The notes under the pieces: model-generated
Seen by the model: only the letters and a program-made list of their open reading frames with translations
What the model was told of the DNA's origin: nothing
The model's database searches: none
Shown here: piece after piece, positions 1-9,046 of the stretch
How positions within the stretch are numbered: the first letter of the stretch is position 1
How the letters are laid out: each line of letters opens with the position of its first letter
Position numbers and translations under genes: made by a program
Assembly: GCA_973895155.1 (NCBI GenBank)
Contig: OZ316893.1
Span: 10,168,001 to 10,232,000 of the forward strand
Direction: 5' to 3'
Length of the DNA stretch: 64,000 nt
Origin: Marsupella aquatica
Lineage: Eukaryota > Marchantiophyta

Positions 1-125
1 GACAGTGCTCGTCGGTTCCGTACACGGGATTCACACAGTGATTCGTTAGATGCTCCCGGCCGATCTTGGCATCCTGCCGGTTTTCGATTCGATTTCAGTA
101 CAATTGTTTCTCTTACGCCTTTTAT
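1..125 (+). repeat. 5' LTR, last 125 bp only
   Basis: Bases 1-125 match 9458-9582 with two differences, both transitions at CpG sites. The match stops after CCTTTTAT, which marks the LTR end. The rest of this LTR lies left of the window. Confidence 0.93.
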
Positions 126-1642
126 TCAAGAAGAACTGTCGAGTTAGCGGTGACGGGAAGAAGATTGCTCATGGCGATTTCGACAATTTTTGATGAAGCC
201 ATTGCAATTTCTTTGACAAACATTGGAGCGACGGAATGAAAGTTATGGGTTTATGTGGTTATGTGTATACTTAAGTGTATACACATATCCATGCTTCCGA
301 AGGGGTCAGGAGTTCCTTTTCCGGTTGCATCCGCGACTCCTTTGCTGCTTCCGACTGTCACTGCCGTTTGCCGCACGACCACCTCCCGACTGCAACCCGT
401 GGTTTGTAGGCCGCTGGCCCTTCACATTCCGGCCACAACCTGCTGCTGCCGACGTTGCATCAACCGTTGCCTCGACTGCTTTTGGGGCCGTTTTGTGTTT
501 GTTGCCACTTTTCGGCCACGGCTGCCGTTGAGCCCGTTTTGTTGCCTCGCGACGCCCTGCACAGGCCGTGCATAGGGCACCATGCCCTTGCCTCGGCTGT
601 ATCTCCCTTTACCGGCCGTAGTCCCTCCTCAATCCGGGATGTTTCTTCCCTTTTTCGGCATTTTCTCGCTCGTTTTTCCTGCCTCGACTCCCTTTCTTTT
701 TGCCCTGCCATAAGCAAGCGAGAGGACAGAGGGCACGAAGCCCTATGGAGAAATAAAGCATGGGGGAAGGGGAGCCGAGCACAAGGCAGCGCGAGTGTGC
801 CAGGAGAGGGCACGAAGCCCTATGCTGCAGTAAAGAAGGAGGGGGAGCGAGGGTGCCAGGAGAGGGCACAAGGCCCTAAGCAACATTGAAGTAGGGGAGG
901 GGAGTACACTCGACTCCCTTGCCTTCGGGCATACTGTCACCAGGGCACGAGGCCCTATGGAGTAATTAAAGTAGGGAGGGGGAGGAGTACACTTGACTCC
1001 TCACACGGGAGTCTTTTGCCAGGGCACGAGGCCCAAATTGCATTGAAGGAGAGGAGGGGGGGAGTTCGTAGCCCCTTTTCGGGAGCACATAAGGTGGGGC
1101 ACGAAGCCCTATGGAGGGCTCATGCCATTAAGAGGGCCCCATTTTTTTTGCCCTGCCTCGCGATGTCTTTTCTCCTCTTTCCGGCCACCTGCGAGCTTGC
1201 CTCGGCTATTTTCCCCTTTTTCGGCCTTTCTCACTTTTTCGCTGTGCGACGATCGACCTGCTGCCAGTTCCCGGGTCCACATCGGGGCCCGATGTATACA
1301 CTTAACCGGGCCCCATGTTTATACATTTGAAAAGGCCGATGTATACACTTAAGGGGGGCCCAGGTTTACATTTTTAAGGGCCCATTTTTCTGGATTTCTT
1401 TGCTGCCGCCACGTGTCATCTGCATAAAGCTGAGGGCCGGCATATTCATCAGACAGTCAATCCAGCAAGCACAACACCAGTCCAATTGGAGTTTTTAAGG
1501 GTCTTTTCTTTGCCGACGGTTTTTCTGTGTGTTTACACATTCGACACATTTCTGCCTCGCACTGTTTATTTCCTAGCCTTGGGGCTGTCATTTCTTTTTC
1601 TTGTCAGTTTCTTTCCCATTGGCACCCAGGTGAGCATGCAGC
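126..1642 (+). other. Retrotransposon 5' leader with repeated short hairpins
   Basis: This 1.5-kb untranslated leader lies between the 5' LTR and gag. Several 60-140-codon open frames overlap here in different frames and none resembles a protein. It holds six copies of a short hairpin of the form GGGCACRARGCCC near 730, 809, 864, 943, 1021 and 1098, most followed by TATGGAG or an A-rich tract and then a G-rich run. A second motif, GTATACACTTAA, occurs near 1292 and 1344, with a related inverted pair near 262-286. No TGG-initiated tRNA-complementary primer site follows the LTR directly. Confidence 0.75.
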
Positions 1643-2908
1643 ATGTCAGCCGACGCGCCAGGTGGTAGCAGCACATCGCCACCGACACCCAGGTACCATT
1701 TACGGAGTGATCCACGACCATTGGTGCCAATTTCATTGGAGTCTCGACAATTTCGACGACGTCCACAGACAGCAGCAGCACCCACACCACGCAATCCTTC
1801 TACTCCATTTGGCGGTCGCTTGACCACTACTCCCAAGCCTGCTATCACTTCATTGCCATTTACCCCTTCTGCATCAGTGGTTGTTCTTGCTTCATCGACA
1901 TACAGCATGGATGCCAGCCACTCATCTGGCCGCATTGAGCGCTTCAGCGGGCGGCCAGGCACTGTCTCTTTACGTGAGTTCAAATCCACTTTCTACACTG
2001 TCGTTTACGAATTGGAGCTGAAGTACGGCAGCAATTTCACAAATGCATTTGCATTTAAGCAGCTAGCCAAGTATGTGCACCATGAGGCTTTGGATGTGTA
2101 TGAGCAGCATTCTCAACGGCTGCTTGCTGTCACACAGTTGCCTAACCCTACCTATGCCAATGCAATTGCGGCAGCCTCACAATTGGCCTTACAGAATGCC
2201 ATTGCAGCCCATGCTGCTGCTCCTGCCACTTCCCCTCCTACTCCAGTTCCCACCACTGCGCCAGTTACTCCCACTATCTTGGCACAGGCTACATCAGGCA
2301 TTTCTCCCACCATTGATTCTCCTGCCTTCGTTGATCCAGTGGCTGAGTTTTTCCAGGTTCTTGAATTGGAATTCCCAATCAAGAGTGCTGATAAAATCAT
2401 GCAGTTGGCCACCTTTGTGAGGCAGCGCGATGAAACATTGAAGATGATGTATCGCCGGCTTCTCAACCTGAAGGAGGACACCCAGAGCATCACTGACTTG
2501 GAAGTTGCTCATCGCTATCTTCACGCATTGGAGGGCACACCAGCTCTCCATTCGCAAGTGTTGCAACAAGTATTCTCAGAGTTTGGAGACAGTTACACCT
2601 TGCTCAATGTCTATGACACTGCTGAGAAACTTGAGTTGGCCCATGCACATTATGAGGCCAGTATTGCACGTCCACCGCGATCCAGGTACCAGGTTGCTGC
2701 CCCTACACTGGTCACTCCTCCCTGTGTGCCACAGTATGGTTCCAAGACCAAGCCAGCACATGCTGCTTTCATGCTGCCATCTTGCAACTACTGTGGTAAT
2801 CCTAATCACAAGGCTAATGAATGTGATATTGTTGCTGAGGACCTATCTTGTGATTTTTGTGGGAAAGTGGGCCACTTGGAGGCAGTCTGTTTTGCCAAAT
2901 TCCCCTAG
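1643..2908 (+). CDS. Gag capsid/nucleocapsid protein
   Basis: A 421-residue open frame starts at the first ATG after the leader and ends at TAG 2906-2908. The N-terminus is Ser/Thr/Pro-rich and likely disordered. The centre, from about residue 95, resembles a retrotransposon capsid region with helical segments and an Ala/Pro/Thr linker. The C-terminus has two CCHC zinc knuckles (CX2CX4HX4C), at 2783-2824 (CNYCGNPNHKANEC) and 2849-2890 (CDFCGKVGHLEAVC), which would bind the element's RNA. The stop comes four codons after the second knuckle and the same frame continues beyond it into the protease region. The role in virus-like particle assembly is inferred from the family. Confidence 0.88.
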   Translation: MSADAPGGSSTSPPTPRYHLRSDPRPLVPISLESRQFRRRPQTAAAPTPRNPSTPFGGRLTTTPKPAITSLPFTPSASVVVLASSTYSMDASHSSGRIERFSGRPGTVSLREFKSTFYTVVYELELKYGSNFTNAFAFKQLAKYVHHEALDVYEQHSQRLLAVTQLPNPTYANAIAAASQLALQNAIAAHAAAPATSPPTPVPTTAPVTPTILAQATSGISPTIDSPAFVDPVAEFFQVLELEFPIKSADKIMQLATFVRQRDETLKMMYRRLLNLKEDTQSITDLEVAHRYLHALEGTPALHSQVLQQVFSEFGDSYTLLNVYDTAEKLELAHAHYEASIARPPRSRYQVAAPTLVTPPCVPQYGSKTKPAHAAFMLPSCNYCGNPNHKANECDIVAEDLSCDFCGKVGHLEAVCFAKFP

Positions 2909-4730
2909 AGGAAGCAGCTACGACAGCAGGCCACTCATCTTGCTCCTGTTTCCACTCCCCCACCAGCTAGGAGGGCTCCTACTGCATCCACTGCTCCTCC
3001 TTCCAGTGGCAAAGCACCCGGTGCTAACAAATTGCCCAAGCAGCCACAGAAGCAACCACCTCAGAAGGAGGCTCACAACGCACAGGCAACTCAACTCCAG
3101 TCTCTGACTCATGAGGTTGAGTTCTTACGTGCCCAACTTGCCAACATCAAAGGCAAGTCCACTGCCTCTGCTGGTCCTTCTCAACCGGCTGGTCACGTGC
3201 AACCCATCCCTGGCCCAGGCACCGCTGACAATTCAGCACCTCTACCCCGCTCTTTCTATGGCTTACCATTTGATGCTCATATGGGTGAGTGTGTGTTGTC
3301 CTCTGCTCCACAGCCTAGCCTTACAGCAGAACTTTCAGATTCATTCTGCCCTTCCTATTTTGCTTACCAGCAGGCCAGTGCTGCCTCCCGTATTGCTCCC
3401 ACACGCCGCATTGTACAGGCTGATGGTCTTGCTGCCGGTCCTCTGACTAGAGCCAGGGGCGCTCGGGCTATCATGCCCCAATCTTTTCAGCCACTCACAC
3501 TTGCTGAAGAGCGCACCTTGTTGGCGAGGGGGGAGGGAGCTACAGCTACATCCATTCCACCACCAGGTGCTGCTGACATTTCACAGGGAGTTGTTTCTCC
3601 TGAGCTGCTTGAGCATTTCATCTCCGGTATGGCACAAAGGATTCTTACAACTCCACTTTTTAGTTGCCATGATTTACAGTTGGATGCTAGAGCTGTCATC
3701 AGAGCGCTAGAGGGCTCACTGCATTCTTCATCAGCCCCTGTGACACCGGTTTTGGAGGTCCAATCTCATATACATACTGGACCTTTTTCTTCTCCTTTAC
3801 ATGTTTCCACTGGTTTGGCTGCCCCAGTACCGATTGCTGCTGATTGTGTGACCAGAGCTACACTTGATTCTGGTCATGCTGCTCCATCTTTCCTGGCTAT
3901 GTTGTTGAGTGGAAAGACCGTGGACACTAACTCCCTTCACAAGGTACCTCATCATTTGCCAAAAGTGGTGCCTAGTGACAGGACTTTAGTTTCCACCACC
4001 ATTGCCATTGTTGACAATAGGAATTCAGCAGTCAAGTTGGAGGGTCACACTCCTCAGGTGGTCATGCTAGACACAGGTGCTCAACCAGTGATATTGGGCA
4101 TTCAGTTTGCCAAGAAGATGGGACTGTTGACTGATCATTTACATCAATCCAGGTGGCACATTCGGACTGCTAGTGGCACTGTGGAGGATGTGCTGGGTGA
4201 AAGTTCTACTTTACTCACTCTCACTTTTAATGGAGGTACAGATCAGGAATTGCATTTCCTAGTCAGATGTTTGGTTACCAATGCCACTACGGATGATGTG
4301 CTCATTGGCCAGGAGGCTTTGTTCCCACCAGGTTTTACCATTGACAATTGGCATGAGCATGCATACTATAGAGTTGATTGGCATACGGATGGCTCACACT
4401 TGGGCTACATTCCACTTGATTTGCATGGTGCCCACACACCTATGGCTCACCACTGTGTGTTGAAAGTAGTGCACACAGCTACCTATGTCAACCACCCATT
4501 GCAGGATTGGATTGAGGAGGATGATGATGAGGTGGCTACTGCACATGCTGTTGCACCTATAGTAGCACTTTCCAGCCACGTGGATCATCAACCAGAGGTG
4601 GTACAACGGCTCCAAGTAGCCCATGGACCTTTGGTGGCTGCATTGCGCAAATTTGAGGATCTAGGGCAGCACAATGGCCAACCAATAGCCCCAATCTTGA
4701 GCGCACCAGTTACATGGACTCCTCCTTCAG
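2909..4730 (+). CDS. Spacer and aspartic protease region of pol
   Basis: This is the same frame as gag, after the TAG. The first 350 or so codons are Pro/Gln/Ala-rich, with a short predicted coiled-coil-like stretch (LTHEVEFLRAQLANIKG), and have no fold I recognise. The retropepsin-like protease is marked by the catalytic DTGA at 4070-4081 in the context VVMLDTGAQPVI, followed by a downstream hydrophobic strand with GQEALF near 4305. It would process the polyprotein. A Glu/Asp-rich linker and a short helical region lead into the methyltransferase from about 4730. The first ATG after the TAG is at 3032, but translation probably depended on fusion to gag. Confidence 0.8.
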
Positions 4731-5680
4731 ATGGCCTTACATTGCTTGAGCTTTTTGGTGGCATTTCTACAGGCCTGGAAGCTCTCCTAAAGTCTGGCAT
4801 GGTGGTGAAGTAGTACATCTATGTGGATATTGATCCAGGTGCAAGGCAAGTGGCTGAATCCCGTCTGCTGGAATTTTCAGAGCGATTTTCCCAGCAGTTT
4901 CCACATAGTGCATGGAAGTCTGCATTTTCTTTCTTCCCTCCAGATATCCAGCTTGTCCAGCACCGGCACTTAACTCTTCTTGGCTCCCTTGATTTGATCA
5001 TAGCTGGTTGGGAATGCCAAGGGTTTTCAGCTGCTGGTCACGGTGCTGGACTGCATGATTCTCGTTCTGGCCTTTTCACAGCATTGGTTCAGATTCTCAC
5101 CTGGGCTCAATCCCTTTATCCTGCTGTTGGTTATATCATTGAGAATACTCCATCTCAGTTTGACCAGCGTCCACAGGTCAAAGAGGATTTCAGTGTGGTC
5201 CAGCACTACTTGGGACCACCCCTTCTCATTGATGCAGTGCACTGTGGTTCTTATGCACATCGTCTTCGTAACTTTTGGACTAACCTTGCACCACCTTCCT
5301 TGCTGGAGATGGCTCTTCACCACACATCCAGGGACACTAACCTTACAGTGGACCAGATTTTGGATCCTGGCAGTTCTTGCCAACCAGTTACACGGCAAGA
5401 GCCAGCACCTTGGTATCCAGGCAATACCATTGGACAACCCCGTGCTGCTTGGCCTACATTTGTGTCCTTTCCAGTTGCACATGCTTTTCAGGGTGATGGT
5501 CCTGGTCTGGTTTATCGACATTCTACCGGTACATGGGATGAACCTAGTCCTGAGGAGAGAGAACGGGCTATGGGCTTCCAACCCGGTACTACAGGTCACA
5601 CCAAAATCACCAGGCTGGCCAGGAATGCTTTACTTGGCAGGGTAATGGATCTCAATGCTCTCACTTGGCTTCTAGTCACT
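4730..5680 (+). CDS. C5-cytosine DNA methyltransferase domain inside pol
   Basis: This domain would transfer a methyl group from S-adenosylmethionine to cytosine C5. The conserved blocks appear in family order. Motif I is LLELFGGISTGLEAL (AdoMet binding). Motif II is YVDIDPGARQVAE. Motif IV is AGWECQGFSAAG, with the catalytic Cys codon at 5015-5017; the usual Pro before Cys is Glu here. Motif VI is YIIENTPSQF. Motif VIII is AHRLRNFW. A target-recognition stretch follows, then motif IX (EPSPEERERAMGF) and a motif X-like segment (TRLARNALLGRVMD). A TAG at 4811-4813 separates motifs I and II. A position between protease and reverse transcriptase is unusual for Gypsy. DNMT-bearing retrotransposons are known from charophyte algae and dinoflagellates, so a host- or microbe-derived capture is likely. 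I cannot say which DNMT family it comes from. Confidence 0.9.
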
Positions 5681-6142
5681 TGCATCCTTTTTCAGATGTA
5701 CATTCCTCCAGCATTAGGAGCTCCAGCCTTACCACTCCACAGTGCTGCTGCATGGCATCCAGACCAGGTGCACTTACCTCTGTCCAACACTCACCACTTC
5801 AGTCCAAGTATTGGGGGGGAGGAGGTCCCTTGTAATGCGGCTGACATTATTTCTGAGTTTCATGGTGTGGACCACTTCGGATCAGCAGGTACAACAGGCC
5901 TTGGAGAGGCCTCATCACCTTATCAGCAACATGCTAGCAGCTTGGACAGTGGAGAGGCTGGCACTTCTGGCTCTTCAAGTATGAGTACATCAGGTCCTAT
6001 TCCTAGTGTTGCCAACTACACATTTATCATGGGCAACCACCTGAGTAAAAGACAGAAGGACCAGCTGCTGAATTTGCTCCTCAAGCATGAGAATGTGTTT
6101 GCTTTCTCTATGAAGGACTTGGGTAAGTGCAAGACCATGTAG
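5681..6142 (+). CDS. Linker between methyltransferase and reverse transcriptase
   Basis: About 150 codons follow methyltransferase motif X in the same frame. The first part is hydrophobic and Pro/Ala/His-rich, then Ser/Gly/Thr-rich, with no recognised domain. The last 35 codons (SKRQKDQLLNLLLKHENVF, then FSMKDLG) resemble the segment that precedes the reverse transcriptase in many plant Gypsy elements. The frame ends at TAG 6140-6142, and reverse transcriptase continues in the same frame directly after it. Confidence 0.7.
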   Translation, partial: CILFQMYIPPALGAPALPLHSAAAWHPDQVHLPLSNTHHFSPSIGGEEVPCNAADIISEFHGVDHFGSAGTTGLGEASSPYQQHASSLDSGEAGTSGSSSMSTSGPIPSVANYTFIMGNHLSKRQKDQLLNLLLKHENVFAFSMKDLGKCKTM

Positions 6143-7460
6143 TTCTCCATTGAGTTGGCTGATGAAACACCTATCTTCAGGCGGAGACATCGTTTGAGTA
6201 AGCATGAGTGGCAGCTGGTGGATGAGAGGTGCCAAGAGTTATATGAAGCTGGTCTTATTCAGCCATCTACATCAGATTTTGCAGCAACTACAGTGATGCC
6301 AGCAAAGAAGGATTCCAGTGGATTGTGGACAGAGAAGCGCATGTGTGGGGACTACAGGCCACTGAACTTGGTCACACCCCAGGACAGGTACCCCATGCCA
6401 CGGCCAGAGGAGCTATTTGACAGCATTGGAGACTCAGACATCTTCACTCTTGTGGATCTAAGGCAAGGCTTTAACCAGATTTTGCTGCTTGCAAAGGATC
6501 GCAAGAAAACAGCTTTCCATGGTAGTAACCAACTATGGGGGTGGTTGGTGATGCCATTTGGTTTGAAGAATGCGCCCATATTCTTTCAAAGAGTCATGGA
6601 CCAGGTTCTTCAAGGTGCTGAGTTTCTGAAATGCTACATTGATGATGTGTTGGTCCACAGCAAAGGATTTGACCAACATCTACTTGACCTTGAGGAGCTA
6701 TTCATGAGGCTTAAGAAGGTGAACCTGAAGATACACCCCAAGAAGTGTGAATTCGCTGTCAGATCAGTAGTATACCTTGGGCACCGCATTCTTCCAAATG
6801 GAACCATGGCTCATTGGGCCAAAGTGGTATCCATCCTGGAAATGCCCACTCCTACTGATGTTCACACTCTTAGGAGCTTTATTGGGTTGTGCAATTACTA
6901 CCGGATCTACATCAAAGATTTCAGTACCATTGCACATCCATTGTACTCTTTGTTGAAAAAGAATGTGACTTGGACATGGAGTACAGATGCTGAGGCAGCA
7001 TTTGTCACTTTGAAGGAGAAGCTCTCAGAATACCCGGTGCTGAGAAGACCTGATTTCAGCAAGGTCTTTGTGCTACACACAGATTGGAGTGCCCTTGGGA
7101 TTGGTGCCATTCTGGACCAGCATGATGAGGAAGGTAAAGAGTACGTCATTGCCTATGCATCCAGGAGCAACAATCAGGCAGAGAGTCATTATTCTTCTTA
7201 TGAGGGTGAATGCCTTGCTGTTGTGTGGGTTGTCATACATTACAGGCCCTACCTCTATGGGACCAGGTTTGTTCTCTACACCAACCACCAGCCCTTGAAG
7301 TGGTTGATGACCAACGACAAGCTTACTGGCAAGCTTGCTCGTTGGGCGCTCATACTCCAGGAGTATGATTTTGAGGTAATTCATAGGCCTGGTGTGACAC
7401 ATCAAAATGCTGACACTATGTCCCGTAGCCCTTTGATTGCCTCTGATGATTCCTCAGATG
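6143..7460 (+). CDS. Reverse transcriptase and RNase H domains
   Basis: The reverse transcriptase begins just after the third TAG. It shows the family blocks RRRHRLSKHE, MCGDYRPLN, LVDLRQGFNQI (first catalytic Asp), FGLKNAP and YIDD (6635-6646). These residues polymerise cDNA from the element RNA. RNase H follows, with HTDWSALGIGA, YEGECLAVVW, a central block and QNADTMSR. The block normally reading TDHQPL is TNHQPL here (AAC at 7283-7285), so one of the metal-binding acidic residues is lost by a single G-to-A change in a CpG context. RNase H is therefore probably inactive in this copy. Everything else in the two domains looks intact. Confidence 0.92.
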
Positions 7461-8850
7461 CACGGCAGGATTTTGACCAGGTTTCCATCCTGCCTACATT
7501 TCATGCATCGACCTATCTTGCTTTGCTGCCATGCTATGTTGTTGACCAACCTGTGGTGGACATATGGGAGGACAGCGACACTCTGAGATTTCTGCAGCAT
7601 GGGGAGTACCCCACACATATTACTGCTGCCCAGAGAGACCGAATTCAGCAAAGGTCCAAGCGCTACTTGTGGAAGGGAGATCATCTCGTGCGCTGCTTGC
7701 CAGACAGGGAAGTGGTGGTTCCACCCATTCATGAGAGGGTTGGCCTTATCCGTAAGGTACATTCTGAGCTTGGTCATTTTGGCGTTAAGAGGACTTACAG
7801 CCTCTTGGTCCCTCATTATCATTGGAGAGGCATGCATGGCCAGGTTCGAGATGTTATTGCCCGGTGTGAACAGTGTGATAGGGTGAGGACTTCTTTCACA
7901 TCTCGGCAACCCACACTTCATCCACTCCCCATTCAGGGCATGTTTTATCGCTGGTCATGTGATTTGGCTGGAGAATTACCCCTCACGTCTCGGGGTAATC
8001 TCTACATCATGATCATGATAGAGCATTTCTCCAAGTGGATAGAACTTGTGGCATTGCTGGATAAGACCTCTCGTAGCACCAGCCAGGCATTCCTGCAACA
8101 AGTTCTCAGTCGTTTTGGAGCTTGTGCAGAATGTCTCACTGACCAGGGCTCAGAGTTTAGAGGAGAGTTCCAGGAGCTGCTTGATCAGGCCCTCATTGAT
8201 CATCGTCGGACATCACGAGATCACCCACAGGCAGATGGCTTGGCAGAACGCATGGTTCAGACATGCAAGAAGGGTCTTCGGAAGATCTGCCTCACCAAAA
8301 ACAAGGAGGATTGGGACCTGGCCTTACCGTACATTGCCATGGGGTATAGGATGTCCAGACATGCATCACTGTCTAACTTTTCTCCCTACTTCTTGTTGTT
8401 TGGTCGTCACCCAGTTCCACCTTCTGCTATTGCTGCTCACATGCTTCAAGTGGTGGACTTGGATTCAGCTGTGACTTGGTATGATGTGATCTCTGAGAGG
8501 GCTGCCCTATTCAGGAGGGTTATGCCCATGGCCATGGAGAATTTGGCCATTGCACAACACAGGGACACACTGCGTTATGCACACACACGAGGGGGCACTT
8601 TTCAGCCCAAGGTCAGGAAGTTTGATGTGGGAGATTTTGTGTACTTGCAGCGGCAAGCTAACGACACCCTGGACACCTCTACCAGCCGTACTATTCTCAG
8701 GGTTAAAGCTATTCGACCGTCTGGAGTGCTAGAGTTACAAGGGGCAGATGGGCGCACAATTGCTGACAATGCCAAGAATTGCGCCCCTTGTCATCTGCCT
8801 AACCTAGATCCCACCATTGTGACTTCTACTTGGATTCCACCTGTGGACTA
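7461..8850 (+). CDS. Integrase domain
   Basis: This is a DDE retroviral-type integrase that inserts cDNA into the genome. The N-terminal HHCC zinc-binding module is visible as HSELGHFG, then a CEQCDRV pair, at about 7755-7885. The catalytic core has an Asp in WSCDLAGELP, an Asp in LTDQGSEFRGEF, and a Glu in QADGLAERMVQ, with spacing consistent with D,D-35-E. A C-terminal segment with DVGDFVYLQR and LRVKAIRPSGVLEL resembles the SH3-like GPY/F module of Gypsy integrases. It runs in frame into the PHD finger with no chromodomain. Confidence 0.9.
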
Positions 8851-8854
8851 CCCT

Positions 8855-8989
8855 TGCAAGGTGTGTTTGCGAATTGATGATGCTGACCAGATGCTGCTGT
8901 GTGACAATTGCAATGGAGGGTACCATCTTTTCTGCCTTCAGCCTGAACTTACCCAGGTGCCAGAAGGGTTATGGTTTTGCCCTTCTTGT
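8855..8989 (+). CDS. C-terminal PHD finger of the integrase
   Basis: The last 50 residues of the polyprotein form a canonical C4HC3 PHD finger: CKVC, then MLLCDNCNGGYHLFCL, an acidic/Pro spacer, and GLWFCPSC. The frame ends five codons later at TGA 9005-9007. PHD fingers of this type bind the histone H3 tail, in unmodified or K4-methylated form. By analogy with integrase chromodomains it could steer insertion to a chromatin state; that role is inference. The acidic residue before LLCDNC (DADQMLLCD) fits binding of either the unmodified or the methylated H3 N-terminus, so the ligand cannot be chosen from sequence. Confidence 0.93.
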
Positions 8990-9032
8990 GCTCCACGTGC
9001 TACCTGAATTTTCTTCAGCCCTCCTTTTGGCT

Positions 9033-9046
9033 GTGGTCTGGGGGGG
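9033..9046 (+). other. Polypurine tract
   Basis: A short tract ending in seven G residues (GGTCTGGGGGGG) directly abuts the start of the 3' LTR at 9047. This is the expected place for the plus-strand primer. It is only partly purine on its left side. Confidence 0.6.

Larger units (their letters stand above)
1643..9007 (+). pseudogene. gag-pol polyprotein frame with three in-frame TAG codons
   Basis: A single reading frame stays aligned from the ATG at 1643 to the TGA at 9005-9007 (2,455 codons). It is interrupted only by TAG at 2906-2908, 4811-4813 and 6140-6142. Domain order: gag with two zinc knuckles, a proline-rich spacer, aspartic protease, C5-DNA methyltransferase, a linker, reverse transcriptase, RNase H, integrase, and a PHD finger. 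The first TAG sits at the gag-protease boundary. The second cuts the methyltransferase between motifs I and II. The third lies just before reverse transcriptase. There is no frameshift and no TAA or TGA. Either the TAGs are decay products, most simply CAG to TAG, or some are read through. The first position is where some retroelements use readthrough, but a stop inside the methyltransferase fold argues for decay. Confidence 0.9.

Noticed and set aside
223-1352. Overlapping open frames of 60-144 codons in the retrotransposon leader
   Set aside because: They overlap in several frames on both strands, are low-complexity, follow the hairpin repeats, and match no family.
2906-2908. MLV-type regulated readthrough at the gag TAG
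   Set aside because: The context after TAG (AGGAAG) is not the CARYYA readthrough context, and two further TAGs are present; kept only as an alternative to decay.
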